DNA of 64,000 nt. Source: JBHJHP01 sp042219855. GTDB lineage: Bacteria; Bacteroidota; Bacteroidia; Bacteroidales; UBA5342. Positions 22,631 to 31,367 of this stretch are shown in pieces; within the stretch, counting starts at the first letter, position 1, and every line of letters starts with the position of its first letter. The notes beneath the pieces are model-generated. The model did no database searches, was not told the origin of the DNA, and saw only the letters and a program-made list of their open reading frames with translations. Both the position numbers and the translations under genes were made by a program. The stretch spans positions 372,001 to 436,000 of the forward strand of contig NZ_JBHJHP010000002.1 of assembly GCF_042219855.1 (NCBI RefSeq), given 5' to 3'.

Positions 22631-22661
22631 TTCGCTTTAATTCGTAATTCCCCATTCCTAA

Positions 22662-23783
22662 TTATTTAAGGTGTTTGTGCCACTTGTAATACACATCCGG
22701 AATTTTGTTGGCCCGAGCATAATGATAATCATCAATGGTACAGGACACGATCATTTGTTTTACCGCATCAATCTCCAGCCACCAGCGGTTATTCTGCGGG
22801 TTATTGTAGAATACCATCTCATGGTCAATATCAGATTGCTGCACCACGAATTTTTTATATGTTGAAATATCCCTGACCGGATAATCTTTGTAACGCTTAT
22901 CCAGACCATCCAAAAAATGCCATATGGCCTGGGCTGCAAGTTTTGAGGTCTGGTTATTCAGATCACATTCCGGGTTAGTTTCAAATAACGAAAACAATGA
23001 AATCCTGTCGCTGAAGCCGGCATATCGCGCCAGCTGACACAACTCTTCGCCAAAAAGTCCGTTGGGTGAACCATATCTTACACCTGGCCCATCTGCCAGG
23101 CGCACTGCAGACATATCCACGGCCACCATATCGGCATCCCGAAATATCGGCTCTGTGATATGAATCTGTTTTCTTAACTGCCCCAAGCGGATAATATTCT
23201 GAGGAAAATTCTGATAGGCCTTAAGTTGCAATTCATCATAAAGATAACTCTGATAGCCGATAAGACTGAAGGACAGCAGATCCGGATCATTCAACAGCGG
23301 CTTCAGGTAATTTCTGTGATCAAAATCTTCAGAATCCGTGGCATCAAGTGTTTGATCCACTGTCACAAAGTTGACCTGTTTGCGGGCGCTTTTAACACCA
23401 CTAAAAAGCGGCAGGGCAAAATCGTTCGATCCCCCAATGATAACCGGAATTACCCTATTACGGATCAGATAGGCAACGACCTCTTCCAGTGCAAAATAAG
23501 CATCCCTGACTGTATTGCTTTTAATATTACCCACATCGGACACGTAGATATTCTTAAACCCTCCGCGTAAACTATACAGCTCTTTCCTGATGGTTTCAGC
23601 ACAAATTGCTGAACCTTTATTTGTGGTTCCGTTGGTGTCGTTTGCAATACCAATTAAAGCCACATCATAGTCGACCTGAGTTGGTGTAACCTGCTTTAAT
23701 ATTTCACCGACAGAAAGCCCTTTAGAAAGATGGCTGTTTTGTTTTACCGGTTCATATGGTTCTGTATAATCGTAGATGTTCAT
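22662..23783 (-). CDS. Ureohydrolase (arginase / formimidoylglutamase) family protein with degenerate metal sites
   Basis: A 373-residue protein with the arginase-family fold: VALIGIANDTNGTTNKGSAI, VIPVIIGGSNDFALPLF, VNFVTVDQTLD and DADMVAVDMSAVRLADGPG. In active enzymes these motifs read GGxHS, DAHxD and DxDxxDP and bind two manganese ions. Here GGSND (117-121) lacks the His, DQTLD (143-147) lacks the His, and DMSAVR (223-228) lacks the second Asp. Catalysis of the usual type is therefore doubtful. Similar degenerate proteins are widespread in Bacteroidota and often labelled formimidoylglutamase. It starts one base from the end of the nitronate monooxygenase-like gene, so they share an operon. 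Confidence 0.8.
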   Translation of the reverse strand: MNIYDYTEPYEPVKQNSHLSKGLSVGEILKQVTPTQVDYDVALIGIANDTNGTTNKGSAICAETIRKELYSLRGGFKNIYVSDVGNIKSNTVRDAYFALEEVVAYLIRNRVIPVIIGGSNDFALPLFSGVKSARKQVNFVTVDQTLDATDSEDFDHRNYLKPLLNDPDLLSFSLIGYQSYLYDELQLKAYQNFPQNIIRLGQLRKQIHITEPIFRDADMVAVDMSAVRLADGPGVRYGSPNGLFGEELCQLARYAGFSDRISLFSLFETNPECDLNNQTSKLAAQAIWHFLDGLDKRYKDYPVRDISTYKKFVVQQSDIDHEMVFYNNPQNNRWWLEIDAVKQMIVSCTIDDYHYARANKIPDVYYKWHKHLK

Positions 23784-23784
23784 G

Positions 23785-24735
23785 TTACAATGATCCTGTT
23801 TTTACGACACGTTCCAGCGCCTGGTTGTAAGCCGCTATTAATTCCTTCATAATTATATCAACCGGTTTTATCTCATCAATCATGGAAGAAATCTGTCCGA
23901 TTTCAAGTTCTCCTTCCTCCAGATCACCCTCAAATATTCCTTTTTTAGCCCGCCCCTTACCTAACAGTTCCTTAAGCTCATCATCCGGGGCACAACGCAG
24001 CTCTGCTTCCGTTACCTTATCAAAGAAACCATTTTTAATTAATCGCACCGGGGTAAGTTTCTTAAGGGATAGCAGGGTATCTCCTTCTTTTAATGACGCT
24101 ACTTTTTGCTTAAAATTCAGATGTGCAGACGACTCTTCAGAAGCCGCAAACAGAGAACCAATCTGGACACCCTCTGCTCCTAAAGCCATTGCAGCCAGCA
24201 TACTATCACCAGACCCGATTCCACCTGCGGCAATAAGGGGCAGTGAAGTTGCCTTTCTAACTGCCGGAATCAGAGTCATTGTCGTGGTTTCATCCCTGCC
24301 GTTGTGACCGCCGGCTTCAAATCCTTCAGCTACAATGGCATCCACACCGGCAGCTTCACATTTTTCTGCAAAACGGGTAGCCGATACCACATGCACTACG
24401 GTAATTCCAAGATCCTTTAAGTACGGGGTCCACTGTTTGGGGTTCCCGGCAGAAGTGATCACAATCTTAATCTCTTCTTCCTTTACAATTTCCATTATTT
24501 TATCCACATCAGGATATAACAAAGGTATATTTACCCCAAATGGTTTATCTGTAGCTGCTTTGGCTTTATGAATATTTTCCCTGAGAATTTCCGGATACAT
24601 CGATCCTGCACCTAAAATTCCTAATCCACCATTATTGGCCACTGCCGAAGCCAGTCGCCAACCACTACACCATACCATACCTGCCTGAATAACAGGATAT
24701 TCAATACTAAACAGCTCAGTAATCCGGTTCTTCAT
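23785..24735 (-). CDS. Nitronate monooxygenase / FabK-like FMN protein
   Basis: A 316-residue TIM-barrel flavoprotein of the 2-nitropropane dioxygenase family. Evidence is the start TELFSIEYPVIQAGMVWCSG, FGVNIPLLYPDV, the FMN and active-site region AAGVDAIVAEGFEAGGHNGR with its His, and SLPLIAAGGIGSGDSMLAAMALGAEGVQIGSLF, which binds FMN phosphate. Two activities occur in this family and cannot be separated here: nitronate oxidation, and enoyl-ACP reduction (FabK). The length (about 315) and absence of nitro-compound genes leave both open. It is the first gene of a two-gene unit with the ureohydrolase-like protein. Confidence 0.8.
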   Translation of the reverse strand: MKNRITELFSIEYPVIQAGMVWCSGWRLASAVANNGGLGILGAGSMYPEILRENIHKAKAATDKPFGVNIPLLYPDVDKIMEIVKEEEIKIVITSAGNPKQWTPYLKDLGITVVHVVSATRFAEKCEAAGVDAIVAEGFEAGGHNGRDETTTMTLIPAVRKATSLPLIAAGGIGSGDSMLAAMALGAEGVQIGSLFAASEESSAHLNFKQKVASLKEGDTLLSLKKLTPVRLIKNGFFDKVTEAELRCAPDDELKELLGKGRAKKGIFEGDLEEGELEIGQISSMIDEIKPVDIIMKELIAAYNQALERVVKTGSL

Positions 24736-24852
24736 ATTTTACGTATTTTATTCAAAAGTAGATATTAATTTTTGTACTTTTGGTCAATATATTAAAAACC
24801 TGACAATTCACTTTTTTGTTATATCATCAGAACCGCTGGTTTATTTAACTGA

Positions 24853-27066
24853 ATGAAAAAATTAGCCCCAAATAAGATCACTTTTATATTGCTCATATTC
24901 TGTGCAATACAGATCAACTTTTCAACTGCTGAAGCTGAAAACGAAAAAAAAATTGGACTTGCCCTTAGTGGAGGTGGTGCAAAAGGGTTTGCTCACATCG
25001 GTGCCATAAAGGCCCTGGAGGAATTAAAAATCCCAATAGATTACATCAGTGGAACAAGTATCGGCTCAATCGTTGGTGGTATGTATGCCATTGGCTATAA
25101 GCCTGACGAAATGATGAAGCTGATTAACGAGCAGGACTGGGAGTTTATTCTGAGTGATAAAATGATTCGGAACCAGATGCCCTTTTTTGAAAAGGAAGAG
25201 ATGGACAGGTATATCATTTCGCTTCCCTTTTCGGGCAAAAAAATTGAACTGCCGTCCTATTTTGTGGAAGGACAAAACATTATGCAGTTGCTTTCGGACC
25301 TTACAATCGGTTATCACGATGATGTCAACTTTCTGAATTTTCCCATTCCGTTCGTTTGCATTGCCACTGATCTTGAAACCGGGGATGAAATCGTTCTTGA
25401 TCACGGATCATTACCGCAAAGTATGCGTGCCAGTATGGCGGTACCTGCAGCTGTCAGCGCTGAAGTCATTAACGGTAAATTACTGGTTGATGGCGGAGTA
25501 ACCAATGTATTCCCTGTGGACAGGGTTAAAGACATCGGTGCGGATATTGTAATTGGTATTGATATTCAAACAGGCCTGAAGAAAAAAGATGAACTCAATG
25601 ATGGCAGAAACCTTGTTAATCAGTTAGTTGCCATTTTATCAAAAGACCTTTATGAAAAAAACGTGGACTCCTGCGATATCCATATTAAACCGGACCTTTC
25701 TGACTATACCATGACCAGTTTTAATAAACCGGCTGCAGCTGCCATGTACAAGCTTGGTTATGATGCCGTAATGGAGCAGAAGGACAGACTGATTCATTTA
25801 CGGGATTCGCTCAGCTTAAGTTATAATCCAATACCGGTTTATAAACCGGTTACCGATGATGATGTCTTCTTTTTACGTAAAATAATGGTTAAAGACGGGA
25901 ACGAAGAGCTCAATAATTATGTCAAGGGAAAACTTGAACTTCAGGAAGGTTCCTTTGTCCCGTTCTACCTGATAAAAGAAGGGGTTCAAAAATTATATGC
26001 AACAACAAACTACCAGAAAGTGGATTACAGTCTGATTGGGGATAAAGAAAAAACACTTGTTCTGAACCTGGTGGAATCCAACAACAGCTATCTCAATATC
26101 GGCTTACATTATAACATGGAAAGCCAGGCTTCCCTTCTCATCAATACAACTTTAAAAAATAAACTAGGACTGGGTTCATTGCTCTCGATTGACCTGAATC
26201 TTTCGCGCCTCCCGGGTTTTAAATTCCGCTATACGCTTGATAAGGGAACCATACCCGGTCTTGAATTCAGATACGACTTTTCCGGTGCCAGTTACGACCT
26301 GTATAATCAGGGAGATCTGGCCGGCTTTGTAAAGGGGAATTACAACAAAGTGCAGCTGAACACGCATACCATTTTCAATCATACTTTTACCATTGGTGCC
26401 GGATTTGAAATGGAATTGTATGACGTGGAATCATACTATTACAATGTACCGGACGGAGAAGACCCCCTGGTTTTAAATGATGAAAACTTTTATAACTACC
26501 AGTTCTTTATTAAACTGGATGACCGTGACAGCAAGTATTTTCCACATAAAGGCTCTTTTTTACAGGCATACGGAAAAGTTGTGACCAGCGATTTTGTTAA
26601 ACTATACAACTCCAATCCACTCATAATAGGAAGCGTAAAGTATAAATATGCCAAAGAGGTTTTACCGAGATTCACCATGCTTCCGGCATTTTATGCCAGG
26701 ATTCTTTACGGGGACAATGTCCCACCATACCACTATTCCAGGATAGGTGGTGATGACTGGGTTGAAATAATCGAAAACCAGATACCATTTTATGGTATGC
26801 GACTGGCTGAAATCCAAACAAATGAAGTTGCCATTGGAAGGATTGAACTGAGATATAACCTTTTTAAGACGCATTACTTGCATACTTTTTTTAATTTTGG
26901 CGGGATATCAACAGACTTTAATATCCCTAAAAACGGCAAAATGATCTGGGGAGGCGGACTGGGTTATTCCATCAACAGCTTTGGCGGACCACTTTCATTC
27001 TCCCTTACAACGTCGTCAAATAACAATGAATTTATCAGTTATTTAAGTCTGGGATACTGGTTTTAA
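24853..27066 (+). CDS. Patatin-like phospholipase fused to an Omp85-type barrel
   Basis: A 737-residue protein with signal peptide (LLIFCAIQINFSTAEA). Residues about 36-310 are a patatin hydrolase: oxyanion GLALSGGGAKGFAHIGAIKA, nucleophile serine in SGTSIGS, and the Asp of LLVDGGVTNVFPVD. After a POTRA-like linker (about 330-400: FLRKIMVKDGNEELNNYVKG) comes a 16-strand-type outer-membrane barrel to the end (FFNFGGISTDFN, SLGYWF) with a terminal Phe. The order matches type Vd secretion proteins such as PlpD, though in Bacteroidota the enzyme may stay attached. It is followed 11 bases later by lipB. Confidence 0.88.
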   Translation: MKKLAPNKITFILLIFCAIQINFSTAEAENEKKIGLALSGGGAKGFAHIGAIKALEELKIPIDYISGTSIGSIVGGMYAIGYKPDEMMKLINEQDWEFILSDKMIRNQMPFFEKEEMDRYIISLPFSGKKIELPSYFVEGQNIMQLLSDLTIGYHDDVNFLNFPIPFVCIATDLETGDEIVLDHGSLPQSMRASMAVPAAVSAEVINGKLLVDGGVTNVFPVDRVKDIGADIVIGIDIQTGLKKKDELNDGRNLVNQLVAILSKDLYEKNVDSCDIHIKPDLSDYTMTSFNKPAAAAMYKLGYDAVMEQKDRLIHLRDSLSLSYNPIPVYKPVTDDDVFFLRKIMVKDGNEELNNYVKGKLELQEGSFVPFYLIKEGVQKLYATTNYQKVDYSLIGDKEKTLVLNLVESNNSYLNIGLHYNMESQASLLINTTLKNKLGLGSLLSIDLNLSRLPGFKFRYTLDKGTIPGLEFRYDFSGASYDLYNQGDLAGFVKGNYNKVQLNTHTIFNHTFTIGAGFEMELYDVESYYYNVPDGEDPLVLNDENFYNYQFFIKLDDRDSKYFPHKGSFLQAYGKVVTSDFVKLYNSNPLIIGSVKYKYAKEVLPRFTMLPAFYARILYGDNVPPYHYSRIGGDDWVEIIENQIPFYGMRLAEIQTNEVAIGRIELRYNLFKTHYLHTFFNFGGISTDFNIPKNGKMIWGGGLGYSINSFGGPLSFSLTTSSNNNEFISYLSLGYWF

Positions 27067-27077
27067 AATTTACAATT

Positions 27078-27773
27078 GTGGGAAAAACATATTTTCAGGA
27101 CTGGGGAGTGACAGAGTATAATGAAGCATGGAAAAAACAGGAGGTACTGTTCGATTCCATCATGGACGCAAAAAAAGCTGTCCGCGAGGGGAAAGCAGAT
27201 CCAGACACCATTGATCATTATATTGTATTCGTGGAACATCCTCATGTTTATACTTTAGGAAAAAGCGGATCTGAAAATAACCTGTTGATCAATGCAATTC
27301 AGCTACAGGCCAGGCATGCCGCCTTTGTCAATACCAACCGTGGTGGCGATATTACCTACCATGGTCCCGGTCAGATTGTGGGTTATCCGATTCTTGACCT
27401 CGAAGCACTCGGCCTTGGACTAAAACAATACATCCATCTGCTGGAAGAGAGCATTATACTTAGCATTGCAGAATTTGGCATTGAAGGAAGCCGGCTTGAC
27501 GGTGCTACCGGTGTGTGGCTTGAACCGGACACTAAAAAAGCACGTAAAATCTGTGCCATAGGCGTAAAAAGCAGCCGTTATGTGACAATGCATGGGTTTG
27601 CACTTAATATAAATACCCAACTTGAATACTTCAACTACATCAATCCCTGTGGTTTCATTGATAAAGGTGTAACCTCGGTTCAAAAGGAACTTGGTAGGGA
27701 GATTGATTTTAATGAAGCGAAAAAAATTGTAAAAAAGAATATCGAAAAAGTGTTCGGTTTCAATCTTATCTAA
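27078..27773 (+). CDS. lipB: Octanoyl-[acyl carrier protein] transferase
   Basis: A 231-residue LipB, which moves octanoyl groups from ACP to lipoyl domains. Motifs are VFVEHPHVYTLGKSG, the thioether-forming region RGGDITYHGPGQIVGYPI, the lysine in KICAIGVKSSRYVTMHGFAL, and the catalytic cysteine in YINPCGFIDKGVTS. The start is a GTG at 27078. It gives MGKTYFQDWG, consistent with the family N-terminus, and no ATG lies nearby. It is placed directly after the patatin-barrel gene, probably by read-through only. Confidence 0.93.
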   Translation: MGKTYFQDWGVTEYNEAWKKQEVLFDSIMDAKKAVREGKADPDTIDHYIVFVEHPHVYTLGKSGSENNLLINAIQLQARHAAFVNTNRGGDITYHGPGQIVGYPILDLEALGLGLKQYIHLLEESIILSIAEFGIEGSRLDGATGVWLEPDTKKARKICAIGVKSSRYVTMHGFALNINTQLEYFNYINPCGFIDKGVTSVQKELGREIDFNEAKKIVKKNIEKVFGFNLI

Positions 27774-27938
27774 GGAAAATCTGATTCCATATCTTTATAC
27801 AAACGCAATAGCGGAAACAGTCTTTTGTATCACCTGCCTCATAGCTGTTACAATTTCATTATTATTTAGATTAATTTAATTAAATATTTGATTATTAAAT
27901 GAATTGACAGTAAGTTTACGAGTGCGAAGGGCTGCAAA

Positions 27939-27977
27939 TGTCATTCCTATGTCACAATCATGTAACAGGTTTGTAAC
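27939..27977 (+). promoter_or_regulatory. Tandem PhoB box (four half-sites, 11-bp spacing)
   Basis: TGTCAT at 27939, TGTCAC at 27950, TGTAAC at 27961 and TGTAAC at 27972 begin exactly 11 bases apart. PhoB binds 7-base repeats of the type CTGTCAT separated by 4 bases, that is, an 11-base period. A weak -7 element (CTCTTTTG, 27988-27995) lies about 10 bases further on, where PhoB-activated promoters have it. The phosphate transporter gene starts at 28042. Confidence 0.8.
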
Positions 27978-28041
27978 ATTTATTTCGCTCTTTTGCAGCG
28001 GAAAAATCCATAGGGATTAATGTCTAATTTAAAAAATAATC

Positions 28042-30288
28042 ATGGAGACCCTGTTTTTATTTATCGTCATTGTGCTGTTTGCTCTGGCAATTTCAGACCT
28101 CGTTGTGGGAGTCAGCAATGACGCTGTTAACTTTCTAAACTCGGCTGTTGGTTCAAAAGCAGCACCTTTTAAAGTAATTATGGTTGTTGCTGCACTCGGC
28201 GTGTTTGTTGGAGCAACATTTTCCAGTGGAATGATGGAAGTAGCCCGAAAAGGTATATTCCACCCGGAACATTTCTACTTTTCAGAGATCATGTACATGT
28301 TTCTTGCAGTTATGTTGACTGACATTATCCTGTTGGATACATTTAACACGCTTGGTCTACCGACATCAACAACGGTATCAATTGTGTTTGAGTTACTTGG
28401 TTCGGCTGTGGCCATATCGTTGATCAAAATCAGTACTGATCCGAATGCGCTGCACCTGTATGAATACATAAACACATCAAAAGCCCTGGCGATTATTTCA
28501 GGAATCCTCATTTCCGTGGTTGTTGCCTTTACCGTAGGAGCCATCGTACAGTATTTATCGCGTTTATGGTTTTCGTTTAACTATGAAAAAACGATGAAAT
28601 ACTACGGATCAATATTTGGTGGATTAGCGATCACATTCATTACCTACTTTATTCTGATTAAAGGAGCCAAAGATGCATCGTTTATGACCAGTGCCACAAA
28701 AGACTGGATAAAAGAACATACCTGGTCCATTGTTGGCCTTGGATTTATTGCATGGACTTTAATCATGCAGCTGGCGGTTTGGATTTTTAAAGCCAATATC
28801 CTGAAATTTATTGTGCTGGTGGGCACATTTGGTCTGGCCATGGCCTTTGCGGGTAACGACCTCGTTAACTTTATAGGTGTACCTCTGGCAGGCTTCCAGT
28901 CATTTAAAGAGTTTATTGCAAATCCGGGAGCGGACCCGCACAGTTTCGGCATGGCTTTTCTAGGTGGAAAAATTAAGACAGATACCTACCTGCTTGTTAT
29001 TGCCGGCCTTATCATGGTAGTAACCCTATGGACCTCACGCAAAGCAAGATCGGTTATTAAAACATCCATCGACCTTGCCCGGCAGGATGAAGGAGAGGAA
29101 CGCTTCGGCTCTTCTCTGCTGGCCCGTTCAGTGGTCCGTTTCTCAGGAAATATTTCAAGCGGCACATCAGCCATTACACCACCGGCTCTCAAACGTTTTG
29201 TTCAGAAACGCTTTGACAGCACACAATACCAGGCCAAAATTGCAAAAATGGAAGAACCACCATCATTTGACCTGATCCGTGCATCGGTCAACCTCGTGGT
29301 GGCGAGTATCCTGATTGCCTTCGCTACATCACTTAAACTGCCTCTATCCACGACATATGTGACTTTTATGGTTGCAATGGGTACATCCCTTGCTGATAAA
29401 GCCTGGGGAAGAGACAGTGCGGTTTACCGTGTTACTGGTGTATTATCGGTTATTGGTGGTTGGTTTCTTACAGCTTTAATTGCATTTACAGTTTCTTTTG
29501 TAATTGCAAACATTATTTACTGGGGCGGAACCGTTGCAATTATCGTTTTAATAGCTCTGGCTATATTCCTGGTTATCAGAACACAGAGAATTTACAAAAG
29601 ACGTCAGGCTGAAATTGCAGCAGACACAAAAGAACAGAAAACCAAAACAATATCAGTTGAAAGTTCTTTAATCAACTCATGTTCCACCGAGGTAAATGAT
29701 GTTATTGACCGCATGGGCGATATCTTCTGTAAAACGATAAATCATGCACGTGTTGAAGATCGTAAGGGATTGAAGGAACAGCTTACTGCTGCTGAATCAA
29801 TCAGTAAACGTGCTAAAAAACTGAAAAAACGTTCGCACGAAAAACTCAAGCAACTTGAAGACAGCAGCCTTGAATCCGGATTATTTTATATTCAGGTGCT
29901 TGATTATCTTAGAGAAACAGCGCATTCGCTCGACTACATTGTTTCTCCAACATTTGCACATTTCGATAACAACCATAAGCCATTTTCCAATATCCAGCAG
30001 GAAGAACTCGCTGAGGTATGTAAAAACATAAAAAGCTTTATGTATCATGCGTCAAGAATAGTTAAGGATAATGATTTTGCGAAAATGGATGCGTTATTCA
30101 AAGAGCAGGTTGCTATCCTGGATCTTTTAAAGAAATTCAATAAAAACCAGATAAAGCGCCTTAAAAAAGCTGAAGACGGAACACGCTCAAGCATGCTATT
30201 CATCACAATTCTTCAGGAAACCAAAGGTTTAATGCTTAATCTGAATAACCTTATTAAAGCGCAACGCGACTTTTTATCGCAGAAATAG
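28042..30288 (+). CDS. PiT-family inorganic phosphate transporter with C-terminal PhoU-like domain
   Basis: A 748-residue inner-membrane protein. The first about 515 residues are a Pho4/PiT transporter with two signature regions, GVSNDAVNFLNSAVGSKAA (about 24-42) and MAFAGNDLVNFIGVPLAGFQS (about 271-291), and about ten to twelve helices. The last 220 residues (from about 530, SLINSCSTEVNDVIDRMGDI) are helical and soluble, resembling the PhoU-like domain often fused to Bacteroidota PiT. It imports phosphate with a cation; the PhoU part may regulate it. The promoter carries a tandem PhoB box. A terminator-like hairpin follows before the porin gene. Confidence 0.9.
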   Translation: METLFLFIVIVLFALAISDLVVGVSNDAVNFLNSAVGSKAAPFKVIMVVAALGVFVGATFSSGMMEVARKGIFHPEHFYFSEIMYMFLAVMLTDIILLDTFNTLGLPTSTTVSIVFELLGSAVAISLIKISTDPNALHLYEYINTSKALAIISGILISVVVAFTVGAIVQYLSRLWFSFNYEKTMKYYGSIFGGLAITFITYFILIKGAKDASFMTSATKDWIKEHTWSIVGLGFIAWTLIMQLAVWIFKANILKFIVLVGTFGLAMAFAGNDLVNFIGVPLAGFQSFKEFIANPGADPHSFGMAFLGGKIKTDTYLLVIAGLIMVVTLWTSRKARSVIKTSIDLARQDEGEERFGSSLLARSVVRFSGNISSGTSAITPPALKRFVQKRFDSTQYQAKIAKMEEPPSFDLIRASVNLVVASILIAFATSLKLPLSTTYVTFMVAMGTSLADKAWGRDSAVYRVTGVLSVIGGWFLTALIAFTVSFVIANIIYWGGTVAIIVLIALAIFLVIRTQRIYKRRQAEIAADTKEQKTKTISVESSLINSCSTEVNDVIDRMGDIFCKTINHARVEDRKGLKEQLTAAESISKRAKKLKKRSHEKLKQLEDSSLESGLFYIQVLDYLRETAHSLDYIVSPTFAHFDNNHKPFSNIQQEELAEVCKNIKSFMYHASRIVKDNDFAKMDALFKEQVAILDLLKKFNKNQIKRLKKAEDGTRSSMLFITILQETKGLMLNLNNLIKAQRDFLSQK

Positions 30289-30307
30289 TTTAACAACAAT
30301 AATTTTA

Positions 30308-30338
30308 GCAGCCGGAGACTCATTCCGGCTGCCTTTTT
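30308..30338 (+). terminator. Terminator hairpin between transporter and porin genes
   Basis: GCAGCCGGA (30308-30316) and TCCGGCTGC (30324-30332) form a perfect 9-bp stem with a 7-base loop, followed by CTTTTTT. It lies 26 bases before the porin start, so it probably lowers expression of the downstream genes relative to the transporter. Confidence 0.75.
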
Positions 30339-30363
30339 TACAGCAGCAACAAACAAAACAACA

Positions 30364-31356
30364 ATGAAGAGAATTTTATTATTGTGCTTTGCGGTCATTG
30401 GTATATCCACACTCGTCAAAGCAGAAACACCTTTAGCAGGAGGTAAAGTATCCGGACGAATATATACGGATGCATTTGTAAATACTGTTGGTGACTTTAA
30501 TTCTGCCAGCATGGCATTTGAAGTGACCAGAGCCTACTTCGGTTACACCAACGAATTTGCAGAAGGCTGGTCTGCATTTGTCCTGCTTGATATTGGTAGC
30601 ATCAACGATGATTCGGAATATGCACTGATCCGGAGATATACCTATTTTAAAAATGCCGGAGTTAAATACAAAAAGAACGGATGGGAACTGCAACTTGGCC
30701 TTATCGGAACATACCAGTTTAAACTTCAGGAAAAACTCTGGGGTAAGCGTTACATCCGAAAATCCTTCCAGGATGAGTTTAAGTTCAATGCTTCTGCCGA
30801 CCTTGGATTCTTCGTTAAAAAATCGCTTTCTGATGTTTTTGATGTGGATTTCATGATTGCCAACGGAGAAGGGTATAAAGATTTTCAGTATGATGATTTC
30901 CTTAGATACTCTGCCGGACTTGTGGCAAAACCTGCCGATTTTGAATTCCGTGCCGGCATTGACCTTGCCCCGAATGATGATAACATAAACACTGTATATA
31001 CGCTTTACGGAGCTTACAAAGGAGAAAAATTTAAACTGGGTGCCGATTATACTATGGAAAACAACTACAAAAACCGTGAAGGGTATTCCCGCCAGGGTGG
31101 ATCAGTATACGGTGAGTTGTATTTTGCAGATAAATGGAGTGTATTTGGCCGATACGATATGATCTATTCGAATATTCTGGACGGCGATGAACGGCCCTGG
31201 AATCTGAGCAAAGATGGAAGTGCCCTTGTTGGAGGTCTGGAATGTGCAGTCAACAAACACCTGAAAGCATCGTTAAACTACCAGGACTGGATGCCATATG
31301 CGAAAAACCTGGACTATGCTTCCGCAGTGTATCTGAATCTTGAAATCAACTTTTAA
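30364..31356 (+). CDS. Outer-membrane porin (phosphate-porin type)
   Basis: A 330-residue barrel protein with signal peptide RILLLCFAVIGISTLVKA-E. Strand pairs run throughout (KVSGRIYTDAFVNTVGD, SAFVLLDIGSINDDSEYALI, FRAGIDLAPNDDNINTVYTL, KWSVFGRYDMIYSNIL, KASLNYQDWMPYAKNLDYAS), and it ends VYLNLEINF with the terminal Phe typical of barrel insertion. The pattern resembles OprP/O-type porins and related selective channels. Its place right after a PiT transporter behind a Pho box makes phosphate entry across the outer membrane the likely job. Confidence 0.78.
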   Translation: MKRILLLCFAVIGISTLVKAETPLAGGKVSGRIYTDAFVNTVGDFNSASMAFEVTRAYFGYTNEFAEGWSAFVLLDIGSINDDSEYALIRRYTYFKNAGVKYKKNGWELQLGLIGTYQFKLQEKLWGKRYIRKSFQDEFKFNASADLGFFVKKSLSDVFDVDFMIANGEGYKDFQYDDFLRYSAGLVAKPADFEFRAGIDLAPNDDNINTVYTLYGAYKGEKFKLGADYTMENNYKNREGYSRQGGSVYGELYFADKWSVFGRYDMIYSNILDGDERPWNLSKDGSALVGGLECAVNKHLKASLNYQDWMPYAKNLDYASAVYLNLEINF

Positions 31357-31367
31357 ATCAGGATGAC

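Larger units (their letters stand above)
22036..22661. other. Gene-free stretch of nested repeats
   Basis: No gene is supported. The stretch holds two 88-base direct repeats, the second copy of the long palindromic repeat between them, a GCGAGGG hairpin near 22601, and ATTACGAATTAAGAAT-type strings at both ends. A small open frame at 22422-22616 runs through these repeats and is not credible as a gene. Confidence 0.6.

Noticed and set aside
30308..30338. Idea that the porin and lipoprotein form a separate operon with their own promoter
   Set aside because: No TTTG / TAnnTTTG promoter was found in the 25 bases between the hairpin and the porin start, so partial read-through from the Pho promoter is more likely.
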